The notes under the pieces are model-generated. The model saw only the letters and a list, made by a program, of their open reading frames with translations. It was not told where the DNA came from and made no database searches. Of a DNA stretch of 64,000 nucleotides, positions 42,662-51,830 are shown one piece after another. How positions within the stretch are numbered: the stretch's first letter is position 1; every line of letters begins with the position of its first letter. This DNA comes from CAJFUR01 sp904420575. GTDB taxonomy: Bacteria > Actinomycetota > Coriobacteriia > Coriobacteriales > Eggerthellaceae. The position numbers and the translations under genes were made by a program. Location: the NCBI GenBank assembly GCA_965119745.1, contig OZ221973.1, positions 2,356,001 through 2,420,000 on the forward strand, given 5' to 3'.

Positions 42662-44515
42662 ATGGAACTGATGAGTGGCAACGAAGCCATCGCCCAAGGG
42701 GCGTGGGAAGCGGGCGCGCGCGTGGGAGTGGCCTATCCAGGCACCCCCTCGACCGAGACGCTCGAGGAGTTCGCGCGCAAGGAAGGCGTGTACGCCGAGT
42801 GGTGCGTGAACGAGAAGGTGGCGGTGGAAGTGGGCATCGGGGCATCTGCCGCTGGCGCGCGGGTGCTTGCCACCATGAAGCACGTCGGCGTGAACGTGGC
42901 GGCCGACCCGCTGTTCACGGCCGCCTACACCGGCGTGGGCGGAGGCATGGTGATCCTGGCCGCCGACGATCCCGGCATGTACTCGTCGCAGAACGAGCAG
43001 GACTCGCACTACTACGCACAGGCGGCGCACGTCCCCATGCTCGATCCGTCCGACGCGGACGAGGCGCTGCGCTTCACGCGCGAGGCCTACGAGCTTTCCG
43101 AGCGCTTCGACGTGCCGGTCTTCGTGCGCTCGTCGGTGCGCATCTCGCACACCAAGACCCCCGTGGAGCCGGGGCCGCGCGTGGAGGCCCCGCATGTCCC
43201 GTACGAGACGAACCCGGCCAAGTGGGTTATGATGCCGGCCTTCGCCAAGCCTCGGCGCAAGGTGCAGCTCGAACGTATCGAGGCACTGAAGGCGTGGGCC
43301 GAGGACTGTCCCTACAACCGGGTGGAGCGACGCGGCGTCGCCGTGGGCGTGGTGTGCGCCGGCTCGGCCTACCAGCATGTCGTGGAGGCGCTCCCCGACG
43401 CCTCGGTGTTCAAGCTGGGCTGCACGTGGCCCTTGCCGGCCCGCCGCCTGCGCGACTTCGCGGCGTCGGTGGACGCGCTCTACGTGGTCGAAGAGGCCTC
43501 CGAGTACCTGACCGAGGCCGTGCAGGCGCTGGGCATCGAAGTGTCGGCGTTCCCGGCCGGGCTGCCGCGCGACGGCGAACTCACGCCCGGGCTGGTGCGC
43601 GCCGCGTTCGGCCTGGAGGCGCCCGCCCACGCGGAGGCCTCTGCCGACCTGCCAGCCCGCCCGCCGGCGCTGTGCCCCGGCTGCCCGCACCGGCTGGTGT
43701 TCAAGGAGCTCACCCGCATCAAGGCCATCGTCACGGGCGACATCGGCTGCTACACGCTCGGCGCGCTGCCGCCGCTTTCGGCCATGGACACGTGCGTGGA
43801 CATGGGCGCGTCGGTCTCGATGGCACACGGCTTCGAGCTGGCGCTCGCCGGCACCGAGCACCGCCCCGTGGTGGCGGTCATCGGCGACTCGACGTTCGCC
43901 CACTCGGGGCTGAGTTCGCTCGTCTCCACCGTGTACAACCAGGGATCGGGCACGGTGTGCGTGCTCGACAACCGCACGACGGCCATGACGGGCCGCCAGG
44001 GCAACCCGTTCAACGGCGAGACGTTGCAGAAGCGGCCGAGCCGCGAGCTGGATTTGGAGGGCGTCGTGCGCGCGCTCGGCGTGGAGGACGTGCGCACGGT
44101 CGATCCCTACGACCTGAAGGCCGTGCGGACCGCGCTCAAGGAGGCCGCGGCCTCCGATGCGCTCACCGTGCTGGTGTTCCGCCGCCCGTGCGTGCTGCTG
44201 GACCGCGTGCGCGAGGAGCCTTATGCGGTCGGCGACGCCTGCACGGCCTGCGGCGTGTGCACGACGCTGGGCTGCCCGGCCATCGCGAAGGACCCCGAGA
44301 CCGGGCGCGCGTCCATCGACGCCGGCCTGTGCATCGGCTGCGGCCAATGCGCCCAGTACTGCGCTTTCGGAGCCATTTTAGGTCCCACCGTTCTGACGAA
44401 CGGCGGAACTGCCGACGCTGCGGCTTCCCCCAGCACCCAATCGATCCCGGACACCGGGGAAAACCTCGCTGACTTTGGCGGACCTGCATCGAAAAAAGGA
44501 GGCGCGCATGAGTAA
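42662..44515 (+). CDS. iorA: Indolepyruvate ferredoxin oxidoreductase, alpha subunit
   Basis: 617 residues. It oxidatively decarboxylates aryl-pyruvates (indolepyruvate, phenylpyruvate, hydroxyphenylpyruvate) to aryl-acetyl-CoA using thiamine diphosphate and reducing ferredoxin. The pyrimidine domain begins GNEAIAQGAWEAGARVGVAY, PGTPSTE. The thiamine-binding signature is GDIGCYTLGALPP...GDSTFAHSGL. A C-terminal ferredoxin domain holds CTACGVCTTLGCPAI and CIGCGQCAQYCAFGAI. The ATG at 42662 has GAGAGG upstream; the longer frame is filler. It overlaps iorB by eight bases. The aryl-acetyl-CoA formed would be the product of, or exchanged with, the adjacent PaaK reaction. Confidence 0.95.
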   Translation: MELMSGNEAIAQGAWEAGARVGVAYPGTPSTETLEEFARKEGVYAEWCVNEKVAVEVGIGASAAGARVLATMKHVGVNVAADPLFTAAYTGVGGGMVILAADDPGMYSSQNEQDSHYYAQAAHVPMLDPSDADEALRFTREAYELSERFDVPVFVRSSVRISHTKTPVEPGPRVEAPHVPYETNPAKWVMMPAFAKPRRKVQLERIEALKAWAEDCPYNRVERRGVAVGVVCAGSAYQHVVEALPDASVFKLGCTWPLPARRLRDFAASVDALYVVEEASEYLTEAVQALGIEVSAFPAGLPRDGELTPGLVRAAFGLEAPAHAEASADLPARPPALCPGCPHRLVFKELTRIKAIVTGDIGCYTLGALPPLSAMDTCVDMGASVSMAHGFELALAGTEHRPVVAVIGDSTFAHSGLSSLVSTVYNQGSGTVCVLDNRTTAMTGRQGNPFNGETLQKRPSRELDLEGVVRALGVEDVRTVDPYDLKAVRTALKEAAASDALTVLVFRRPCVLLDRVREEPYAVGDACTACGVCTTLGCPAIAKDPETGRASIDAGLCIGCGQCAQYCAFGAILGPTVLTNGGTADAAASPSTQSIPDTGENLADFGGPASKKGGAHE

Positions 44516-45107
44516 CGTGACCACGGTCCTTCTGTGCGGCGTCGGCGGACAGGGCACGGTGCTGGCGGCCGACCTGCTGGCGCGCGCCGCCATGGCGGCA
44601 GGACGCGTCGTCAAGGTGTCGGAGATCCATGGCATGGCCCAGCGTGGCGGCGCCGTGACGACGGTCGTGCGCTTCGGCGACGAGGTGCGCTCCATGGTGA
44701 CCGACCCCGGCTGCGCGGACGTGGTGGTGTCCTTCGAGACCACCGAGGCCCTGCGCAACCTGCCGTTCCTCAAGGAGGGAGGCCGCCTGCTGGTGGCCGA
44801 CGAGGCCATCAAGCCCTTGCCCGTGGCCACGGGCAAGGCGTCCATGCCGCAGGCCGCGCGCGAACGGCTGGCATCGCTCGGCGCGGCGCTCATCCCGGCC
44901 ACCGAGCTGGCGCGCGAGGCCGGCACGGCCAAGGCGGGCAACGTGGTGCTGCTGGGCGCGCTTTCCACCGCGCTCGGCTTCGCGCCCGAGGTGTGGGAAG
45001 AGGTCATCGTCCGACGCGTGCCGCCCAAGACCGTGGAGGCCAACCTGGCCGCCTTCCGCGCCGGCGCGGCGTTCGCCTCCGGCCAGGCGAAGGAGGCGGC
45101 GCGATGA
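44508..45107 (+). CDS. iorB: Indolepyruvate ferredoxin oxidoreductase, beta subunit
   Basis: 199 residues of the gamma-type 2-oxoacid oxidoreductase domain: VLLCGVGGQGTVLAADLLAR, then VSEIHGMAQRGGAVTTVVRF. It pairs with IorA for catalysis. The ATG at 44508 follows AAGGAGG and overlaps the end of iorA. The stop overlaps the ATG of the ACT gene (ATGA), so all four genes of this cluster are coupled. Confidence 0.95.
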   Translation: MSNVTTVLLCGVGGQGTVLAADLLARAAMAAGRVVKVSEIHGMAQRGGAVTTVVRFGDEVRSMVTDPGCADVVVSFETTEALRNLPFLKEGGRLLVADEAIKPLPVATGKASMPQAARERLASLGAALIPATELAREAGTAKAGNVVLLGALSTALGFAPEVWEEVIVRRVPPKTVEANLAAFRAGAAFASGQAKEAAR

Positions 45108-45562
45108 GCGTGTCGCAGATCAGCGTCTTCCTGGAAAGCAAGCCGGGGCATCTGCGGAGGGTCCTCGACTCCTTCGAGGAGGCCGGCGTGAGCGTGCGGG
45201 GCTACAGCGCGTCGGACACGGGGGACTACGGCATCGTGCGCTTCATCGTAGACGACCCCGACGCCGCCCTGGCCGTGCTGCAGGGACAGGGAGCGGCCGC
45301 CACGAAGACCGAGGTGCTGTGCGTGCGGCTGGACGACCGCCCGGGCGAGCTCGCCCGGGTCATGGGCGTCATGGCGGACTGCGGCATCAACGTGTCCTAC
45401 AGCTACTCGCTCATCTCCACCTACATCGCCCTGTCGGTGAAGGACCTGGCGCGGGCGGAGGAACTGCTGGCCCACGAGCCGGTGGAGCTCATCGGGCAGG
45501 ACAGCCTTGCGCAGCCCTTCGGCGCCGCGGAGGCGTCGCCCGCAGCCGAAGGCGGGCGGTGA
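45104..45562 (+). CDS. ACT-domain protein of the iorAB-paaK operon
   Basis: 152 residues with two tandem ACT folds: ISVFLESKPGHLRRVLDSFE then GVSVRGYSASDTGDYGIVRF, and LDDRPGELARVMGVMADCGI then NVSYSYSLI. It is similar in design to the ACT protein at 40154. It probably binds an aromatic amino acid and regulates the pathway. Start chosen by overlap with the iorB stop. Confidence 0.88.
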   Translation: MSVSQISVFLESKPGHLRRVLDSFEEAGVSVRGYSASDTGDYGIVRFIVDDPDAALAVLQGQGAAATKTEVLCVRLDDRPGELARVMGVMADCGINVSYSYSLISTYIALSVKDLARAEELLAHEPVELIGQDSLAQPFGAAEASPAAEGGR

Positions 45563-45567
45563 GGCGC

Positions 45568-46935
45568 ATGGCCGACTTGACCGTCAAGGGCGCCGCGCTC
45601 GCGGCCGTGGCGGCCGGCGACTTCGCCGACCTGCCCATCCACGACCCCGCCGTCGAATGCGCCTCGCGCGAGCAGATCCGCGCCGTCCAGCTGGAGAAGC
45701 TGAAGGCCCAGGTGGCCTGGACATACGAGCGCGTGCCGTGGTACCGCGCCCGCATGGACGAGCTCGGCGTGGCGCCGGACGACGTCCGCACGCTCGAGGA
45801 CGTGCGGAAGCTTCCGTTCACGGACAAGGCCGTGCTGCGCGAAACGTTCCCCTACGGCCTGTTCGCCGTGCCAATGGACGAGGTGGTGGAACTGCACGCG
45901 TCGTCGGGCACGACCGGCAAGCCCATCGTGGTGGGCTACAACGCCCACGACATGGACGTGTGGAGCGACTGCATCGCGCGCCTGGCCCAGATGGCCGGCG
46001 TGGTGCCGGGCGACCGGGCGCAGATGGCGTTCGGCTACGGCATGTTCACCGGCGGCTTCGGCCTGCACTACGGGCTGCAGAAGCTCGGCTGCATGATGAT
46101 CCCGGCCGGCTCGGGGAACACCGAGCGGCATATCGCCATGATCGAGGACTACGGCACCACGGTGCTCATCGCCACGCCTTCCTACGCGCTGCACGTGTGC
46201 GAGGTGGGCGAGCGCATGGGCTTCGACTGGGAGTCGTCCACGCTGCGCGTGGGCCTGTTCGGCGGCGAGCCGTGCCCGCCCGGCCTCAAGGCCGAGATCG
46301 AGGCCCGTATGCACATCGTGTGCACCGACAACTACGGCCTCACCGAGGTCATGGGGCCGGGCGTGTCCGGCGAGTGCTTGGCCGCGCGCGACATGCAGCA
46401 CATCGCGGAGGACCATTTCCTGTGGGAGGTGGTCGATCCCGAAACGGTCGAGCCCGTGTCGGAAGGCGCCATGGGCGAACTGGTGCTCACGCCGCTCGAC
46501 AAGCAGGCCATCCCGGTGCTGCGCTACCGCACGCACGACCTGACGCGCGTCGTCTGCGAGCCGTGCGCCTGCGGCCGCACGACGGCACGCATGCAGAAGG
46601 TGCGCGCGCGTTCGGACGACATGCTCATCATACGCGGCACGAACGTGTTCCCCAGCCAGGTGGAGGACGTGCTCGCCGGCATCGAGGGCGTCACGCCGCA
46701 CTACCGCATCGTCGTGGAGACCGTGGGCGGCCTAGACCGCATGACCGTGCACGTGGAGCTCAAGCCGGAGGCGTTCTCCGACTCCTACGAGGAGATGGAC
46801 GCGTTCCGCGCCGCCATCGCCGAGAAGCTGAAGGGCGTGCTTTTGGTGGGCGTGCGGGTGAAGCTCGTCGAGCCCGGCGGCATCGAGCGCACGACCGGCA
46901 AGGCCAAGCATGTCGAAGACCTGCGCAAGAAGTAG
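45568..46935 (+). CDS. paaK: Phenylacetate-CoA ligase family enzyme, copy 2
   Basis: 455 residues. SSGTTGKPIVVGYNAHDM (112-129) is the phosphate loop, here with the usual lysine where copy 1 has glutamine. YGLTEVMGPG, LRYRTHDLTRV and RSDDMLIIRGTNVFPSQVED are the other ANL motifs. It is last in iorA-iorB-ACT-paaK. In fermentation of aromatic amino acids, the ligase run in reverse can conserve the thioester energy as ATP; which direction operates here is unknown. A GTG at 45559 overlapping the ACT stop is an alternative start. Confidence 0.92.
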   Translation: MADLTVKGAALAAVAAGDFADLPIHDPAVECASREQIRAVQLEKLKAQVAWTYERVPWYRARMDELGVAPDDVRTLEDVRKLPFTDKAVLRETFPYGLFAVPMDEVVELHASSGTTGKPIVVGYNAHDMDVWSDCIARLAQMAGVVPGDRAQMAFGYGMFTGGFGLHYGLQKLGCMMIPAGSGNTERHIAMIEDYGTTVLIATPSYALHVCEVGERMGFDWESSTLRVGLFGGEPCPPGLKAEIEARMHIVCTDNYGLTEVMGPGVSGECLAARDMQHIAEDHFLWEVVDPETVEPVSEGAMGELVLTPLDKQAIPVLRYRTHDLTRVVCEPCACGRTTARMQKVRARSDDMLIIRGTNVFPSQVEDVLAGIEGVTPHYRIVVETVGGLDRMTVHVELKPEAFSDSYEEMDAFRAAIAEKLKGVLLVGVRVKLVEPGGIERTTGKAKHVEDLRKK

Positions 46936-47441
46936 ACAGGGTGTCACGGGCGGACGTTTTCGCGGTCTTGTCGCGACGTGTTTTGCGGAAAGCCGCTTGT
47001 GCACCTGCGGGACGGCCGCGAACGATGGAGGCTCCTTGCACCGCTGCGTTCCGCTGCTCGCTTCGCTCGTGCGCGGCACTGTCTCATGCTTTTGGATAGA
47101 ACAGGAACAGTGTCCGGAAAGCGCCGCAAGGGGCCTTCGCCGTGCGCGGCCTGCTTGGGGCCGCCTCATGAGGAAGACGAACCTGCGAGACGGGGCGGGG
47201 TATCGCACGCGCACGTCGACAACGACACAGCTGCCCGGTTCGCTGCGTCGCAAAAAATCGATTTATTGTCTCGGATCGCGTTTTGTGTATGGGTTTGCGA
47301 TGCCGTAAACCGGCTCTTCTTTTTGCGAACTGAGGTTACGCAGACAACGAACCGGCTTGACGTCATCTTGGAAGCCAAAACCCATACACAAAACGCGATC
47401 CGAGACAATTCGAGAGGTTTTCGGCGAAGGGAGGGCGGGAC
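46936..47441. other. Gene-free region between paaK and gluQ
   Basis: About 500 bp with no credible gene. The right part is occupied by a 145-bp inverted-repeat element (47265-47409). The left 330 bp contain small weak hairpins only. Confidence 0.65.
47265..47409. repeat. MITE-like element with 32-bp perfect inverted repeats
   Basis: The left arm 47265-47296 and right arm 47378-47409 are perfect 32-bp reverse complements flanking 81 bp of unique sequence with no ORF. The length (145 bp) and structure resemble a miniature inverted-repeat transposable element. No clear target duplication is visible. It ends 32 bp before the gluQ start. Confidence 0.7.
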
Positions 47442-48365
47442 ATGGAAGTGGTCGGGCGGTTCGCGCCTTCGCCGACGGGACGCATGCATGCGGGCAACGT
47501 GTTCGCGGCGCTGGTCGCCTGGCTGGTGGCGAAGGCGCAGGGCGGACGCATGGTGCTGCGCATCGAGGACTTGGACGCGCAGCGCTCCAAGCGGGAGTAC
47601 GTCGACGCAGTGCAGCGCGACTTCGAACGGCTGGGGCTCACCTGGGACGAGGGCCCCTTCTTCCAGCACGACCGCGAAGAGGCCTATCGGGCGGCCTTCG
47701 ACGCGCTCGCGGCGCGGGGGCTCGTGTATCCCTGCTTCTGCACGCGGGCCGACCTGCACGCGGGCTCGGCGCCACATCGGGGCGAGAAGCCGGTGTATCC
47801 GGGCACGTGCCGCGGCCTTTCGGACGAAGAGCGCGCACGGCGCGTGGCGGCGGGACGCACGCCTGCGCAGAGGCTCGCCGTGCCCGACCGCGACGTCGCC
47901 TTGCAGGACCTGGTGCAGGGCTCCTACCGGCAGAACCTCGCGCGCGAATGCGGCGACTTTTTGGTGCGCCGGTCGGACGGGGCGTTCGCCTATCAGTTGG
48001 CAGTGGTGGTGGACGACGCCGAGCAGGGCGTGAACTCGGTGGTGCGCGGCGTGGACCTGCTGTGTTCGACGCCGCAGCAGATGCACCTGCAAGACCTGCT
48101 GGGCCTGCCGCACCCCGTCTACGCGCACGTGCCGCTCGTCGTGGCCGAGCGCGACCGGCGCCTGTCCAAGCGCGACCACGACGCCGCCCTGGACGCCCTG
48201 CTTGAGCGGTTCAAGACGCCCGAAGGCGTCATCGGCCACATAGCCGGCATCACCGGGCTCGCGGCCTCCTGCGATCCCGCCACTCCCGAAGAACTCCTGC
48301 AAGACTTTGACCTTGCGGCGCTGCCGACGACGTTTCCCGACCTCGTGCAGGTTCGCTGGGAGTGA
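47442..48365 (+). CDS. gluQ: Glutamyl-Q tRNA(Asp) synthetase
   Basis: 307 residues, the catalytic half of glutamyl-tRNA synthetase without an anticodon-binding domain. It attaches glutamate to queuosine in tRNA-Asp. GRFAPSPTGRMHAGN contains the HIGH variant and RDRRLSKRDHD the KMSKS variant. A four-ligand zinc site is formed around CFCTRADL and YPGTCRGLS. The ATG at 47442 follows GGGAGGG. It is the first gene after the inverted-repeat element. Confidence 0.92.
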   Translation: MEVVGRFAPSPTGRMHAGNVFAALVAWLVAKAQGGRMVLRIEDLDAQRSKREYVDAVQRDFERLGLTWDEGPFFQHDREEAYRAAFDALAARGLVYPCFCTRADLHAGSAPHRGEKPVYPGTCRGLSDEERARRVAAGRTPAQRLAVPDRDVALQDLVQGSYRQNLARECGDFLVRRSDGAFAYQLAVVVDDAEQGVNSVVRGVDLLCSTPQQMHLQDLLGLPHPVYAHVPLVVAERDRRLSKRDHDAALDALLERFKTPEGVIGHIAGITGLAASCDPATPEELLQDFDLAALPTTFPDLVQVRWE

Positions 48366-48579
48366 CGCCTTCCCACCGTGCCGGCTGCCGCGCGGCGCGG
48401 CCGGGGCGGCAGGCGGATCCCGGCAGACATCCTTCTCCCGAGGCCCTGCCGCGCGCACGCCCCGCCGCGGTCGCGCGGGGGCAACGGCCGGTCAACCCCT
48501 TGCTGCCCGTTTCGCCGCTGGGCGCACCCGTGCGCTAGCCTGCAAAGGAAAGCGAAACAGCGCAGAGGCAAGGAGCGAC

Positions 48580-49599
48580 ATGACGGCGTACATGAAGGCG
48601 ATGGGAATCTCGCGCTACCATCAGGACGAGCTGGAGACGTTCACCGTCCCCGTGCCCGCCATCTCCGACGACGAGGTGCTCGTGCAGGTGCATGCGGCCA
48701 GCGTGAACCCCGTGGACTTCAAGATCCGCGACGGCGTGCTCCGGCTGCTCATCAACTACCGCATGCCCATCGTGCTGGGGTTCGACTTCGCCGGCACGGT
48801 GGCGCAGGTCGGCCGTGCCGTGACGGGGTTCCAGGTGGGCGACCAGGTGTACGGGCTGCCGCGCCGCACGATGATCGGCACGTTCGCCGAGTTCTTCGCC
48901 GTCAAGGCCGAGGACATAGCCCTCAAGCCCAGAAACCTCACGTTCGTCGAGGCCGCGTCCATCCCGCTCGTGGGGCTCACCACCTACCAGGCGTTCAACG
49001 AGCTCATGCGCTTGCAGGCGGGCGAGAGGATCCTCGTCCAGGCGGGGGCGGGCGGCATCGGCACGTTTGCCATCCAGCTGGCCCGCGTGATGGGGGCCTT
49101 CGTGGCCACGACGGCGAGCCCGGCCGGCAAGGCGCTCGTGACCAGGCTGGGGGCGGACCTCGTCATCGACTACCGCGAAGAGGACTTCTGGAAGGTGCTC
49201 GCCGGCTACGACTGCCTGTACGACGTGTTCGGCGGGAAGAGCCTCGACGAGGGCTTCAAGATCCTGCGGCGGGGCGGGCGCATCGTGTCGCTGAACGGCA
49301 CGCCGAACGCGCGCTTCGGCAAGGTGCAGCACTTGGGGTTCCTGAAGACCACGGCCCTGCGCGTCGCCTCGATTCCCCTCACGTTGCGCGAGAAGCGATA
49401 CGGCGTGACCTACGACATGATCTTCGTGCGGCCGGACAGCCATCAGCTGGACATCCTGCGCGGTCTCTACGAGGAAGGGCGCATCGTGCCCGTGATCGAC
49501 AAGGTGTTCCCGCTCGGCGAGGCACAGAAGGCGCTCGACTACTCGCAGTCGGGCCGGGCCAAGGGCAAGATCGCCCTCAAGGTGTGCGCGGAGGACTGA
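48580..49599 (+). CDS. Zinc-independent quinone oxidoreductase-like medium-chain dehydrogenase
   Basis: 339 residues of the MDR superfamily. It has the N-terminal GroES-like fold (VQVHAASVNPVDFKIRDGVL) and the Rossmann fold with VQAGAGGIGTFAIQLARVMG for NADP(H). It lacks the cysteine and histidine zinc ligands and therefore resembles quinone oxidoreductases (QorA/zeta-crystallin). GGAGCGAC precedes the ATG. It is convergent with the PAP2 gene, with a 23-bp overlap. Substrate unknown. Confidence 0.88.
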   Translation: MTAYMKAMGISRYHQDELETFTVPVPAISDDEVLVQVHAASVNPVDFKIRDGVLRLLINYRMPIVLGFDFAGTVAQVGRAVTGFQVGDQVYGLPRRTMIGTFAEFFAVKAEDIALKPRNLTFVEAASIPLVGLTTYQAFNELMRLQAGERILVQAGAGGIGTFAIQLARVMGAFVATTASPAGKALVTRLGADLVIDYREEDFWKVLAGYDCLYDVFGGKSLDEGFKILRRGGRIVSLNGTPNARFGKVQHLGFLKTTALRVASIPLTLREKRYGVTYDMIFVRPDSHQLDILRGLYEEGRIVPVIDKVFPLGEAQKALDYSQSGRAKGKIALKVCAED

Positions 49600-50128
49600 C
49601 GTCCGGCCTGATGCGGCGTGCGAGGGCGACGGCGGCGAACCCCAAGGCCACGCCCAGGAGCGCTCCTGCGGCCACGTCGGTGGGGTAGTGCACGTACAGA
49701 TACAGGCGTGAGAACGCGATCAGGCACGCCACCACCACGGCGGCCACCTTGGCGGCGGTGATCCCGCGCCCCTTTTCGGGCAGGCAGCACAGGGCGGTGG
49801 CTGCGGCGAAGGACACCATGGAGTGGTTCGAGGGGAACGAGGCCCCCGAGGGGGCGGGCACGAGCAAGCCGGAAAACTCGTAGGCCACGAACGGCCGCGG
49901 GCGGTCGAACAGGGGCTTCAGCACGAACGTGCCGACTGCGGCGGCCAAGAGGACGGCGACGACCACCGCGAGCGCATAGGTGCGCCGGCGTGAGCTCGCG
50001 GCCAGCACGGCGGCCGCCAGGAACCAGACGACCGCCAAGTCGCCCAGGTACGTGACGGACAGCATGAGCGTGTCCATGAAAGGCGAGCGCAGATGCTCCT
50101 GGATGGCGTCGAGCAGGGCTATGTCCAT
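49577..50128 (-). CDS. PAP2-superfamily membrane phosphatase
   Basis: A 183-residue integral membrane phosphatase. The three catalytic motifs are KPLFDRPRP, FPSNHS and SRLYLYVHYPTDV. Five to six helices are present. Candidates are undecaprenyl-diphosphate or phosphatidylglycerol-phosphate phosphatase; the sequence does not distinguish them. The ATG at 50128 has GGAGGG upstream. Its 3' end overlaps the convergent oxidoreductase gene. Confidence 0.88.
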   Translation of the reverse strand: MDIALLDAIQEHLRSPFMDTLMLSVTYLGDLAVVWFLAAAVLAASSRRRTYALAVVVAVLLAAAVGTFVLKPLFDRPRPFVAYEFSGLLVPAPSGASFPSNHSMVSFAAATALCCLPEKGRGITAAKVAAVVVACLIAFSRLYLYVHYPTDVAAGALLGVALGFAAVALARRIRPDVSPPRTP

Positions 50129-50186
50129 GCCGGGCCCTCCGGATGCGCGCCCGGCCGGCGGAAAGGCCCGCATGCCAGCAAGGGGC

Positions 50187-50624
50187 TCACGCTTCGGGCT
50201 CCACGACTTCGAGGTAGCGGGCGTAGAGCGCAGGAATCGCCTTCTTCATGCTCACTGGCTTGAACGTGTCCTTCTCCACCAGGCAGTGCGTGCTGCGGCC
50301 GCGCACGAGCGGCTTGTCGCGGTCGAAGTCCATGCCTTCGCGGAAGATCTCGTAGGCGTACACCGTCTTGGTGGGGCGGGCCAGCACGATGCGCGTGCGC
50401 ACGACGGCGGCGTCCCCGTAGCGCAGCGGCTCGCCGTAGTCGCATTCGAAATGCAGCACGGGGGACATGAGCCCGGCCTTCTCTATGAGCGCGTACGGAT
50501 GCCCGATGGCTTCCAGGAACGCCGTGCGGGCGTCCTCGAAGTACAGGAGGTAGTTCGCGTGGTACACCACGCCCATCATGTCGGTTTCGCCGTAGCGAAC
50601 GGTAATTGGAGTGCAGACCCGCAT
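50187..50624 (-). CDS. 4HBT/YbgC-type acyl-CoA thioesterase
   Basis: 145 residues with the hot-dog fold. RYGETDMMGVVYHANYLLYF is the 4HBT active-site signature with the acidic residue in the conserved D-x-x-G-x-V-x-x-x-x-Y pattern. It hydrolyses short acyl- or aryl-CoA thioesters. The start at 50624 was chosen for family length. It is divergent from the DUF2974 gene with only 30 bp between them, so their promoters must overlap. Confidence 0.88.
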   Translation of the reverse strand: MRVCTPITVRYGETDMMGVVYHANYLLYFEDARTAFLEAIGHPYALIEKAGLMSPVLHFECDYGEPLRYGDAAVVRTRIVLARPTKTVYAYEIFREGMDFDRDKPLVRGRSTHCLVEKDTFKPVSMKKAIPALYARYLEVVEPEA

Positions 50625-50654
50625 GCCAGCTCTTTCGTCGGTTACAATGGCCTC

Positions 50655-51830
50655 ATGGGCACTATCGTAACGCATATCGAACGCGAGCAGCGAACCTTCG
50701 CCGAATCACCGTTTGCCCCGGCGGACAGCCTGGTGCTCTCGTCGCTCGCCTACTTCGACTTCGAATCGACCGGGCTGGTGTCGGCCGGCTCGGATGCGCG
50801 GGTCCGCCTGCACGACGTGGTGGCGCTCGGCGCGTGGGACGACCTGTGCCGCGGCTCCTGGCTCGAGGACGCCCACGACGCGCGCGGCTTCCTGCACGCG
50901 CTCATGGCGAGCCGCCGCTATCGCGACGTCGACCTGGCCTTCTACGTGAACGAACGGTCGGACGTGGTGGAGAAGCAGTTCTCCGCCGTGACGTTCTTCC
51001 TGGACGACGGCAGCGCCTACCTGTCGTTTCGCGGCACGGACGGCAGCTTCGCGGGCTGGAAGGAAGATTTCAACCTGTGCTTCAAGGAGGTCATCCCTTC
51101 GCAGAGCGCGGCGGCTGCCTACCTGTCGGGCGTGGCGTCGGCCACGTCGGGGGCCTTGCGGGTCGGGGGCCATTCCAAGGGCGGGAACCTCGCCGAATAC
51201 GCGGCGCTCGTGACCGACGGGTCGGTGTACGACCGGTTGGCGGGCGTGTACAATCACGACGGCCCGTCGTTTCTGGGCGACCCCTCGCCGCGCATCGACG
51301 AGCCGCGTTTCCAGGGGCTTCTGGACAAGACCGTGCCCGAGTCCTCGGCCTTCGGCATGATACTCGAGCGCCGAGCCGATTACCGGGTGGTCAAGTCCAC
51401 AGCGGTTTCGGTGTTCCAGCACGAGCCGTTCTCGTGGCTGGTGGAAGACGGCGACTTCGTGTGCCAGAAGGCGCTCAACCGCTCGGCGCGGTTCTTCGAC
51501 GACACGCTGGACGCCTGGCTGCGCAGCCGCACCCCGGCGGAGCGGGAGCGCTTCATCGAGACGGTGTACGAGCTGTTCACGTCCACCGAGGCGGGCTCGT
51601 GGGGAGAGTTCCGCGAGAAGCTGCTGGCGAACACGCGCCGCATGATCGGCAGCGGGTCGAGGTTGGACCCAGACACCAGGAAGTTCCTGCTGCAGACGCT
51701 CGGCGGCCTGGTGGCGATACTGAAGGAAGAGACCGTGAAGGCGATCAGGCCCGCACCGCGGAACTGGCTGCCGCGCCGCCGCGAGGGCGCCGGCGATCCC
51801 GACCCATCGAAAGGAAGCGCTTCGACATGA
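50655..51830 (+). CDS. DUF2974 (Mbeg1-like) alpha/beta-hydrolase
   Basis: 391 residues. An alpha/beta-hydrolase of the Mbeg1 family, with GGHSKGGNLAEYAAL as the nucleophile elbow (serine between His and Lys) and the preceding YLSFRGTDGSFAGWKEDFNL. Such proteins are common, poorly characterised cytoplasmic lipase-like enzymes. The C-terminal part is Arg/Lys-rich. The stop overlaps the ATG of menA (ATGA), so the two are co-translated, possibly linking lipid or quinone metabolism. Confidence 0.86.
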   Translation: MGTIVTHIEREQRTFAESPFAPADSLVLSSLAYFDFESTGLVSAGSDARVRLHDVVALGAWDDLCRGSWLEDAHDARGFLHALMASRRYRDVDLAFYVNERSDVVEKQFSAVTFFLDDGSAYLSFRGTDGSFAGWKEDFNLCFKEVIPSQSAAAAYLSGVASATSGALRVGGHSKGGNLAEYAALVTDGSVYDRLAGVYNHDGPSFLGDPSPRIDEPRFQGLLDKTVPESSAFGMILERRADYRVVKSTAVSVFQHEPFSWLVEDGDFVCQKALNRSARFFDDTLDAWLRSRTPAERERFIETVYELFTSTEAGSWGEFREKLLANTRRMIGSGSRLDPDTRKFLLQTLGGLVAILKEETVKAIRPAPRNWLPRRREGAGDPDPSKGSAST

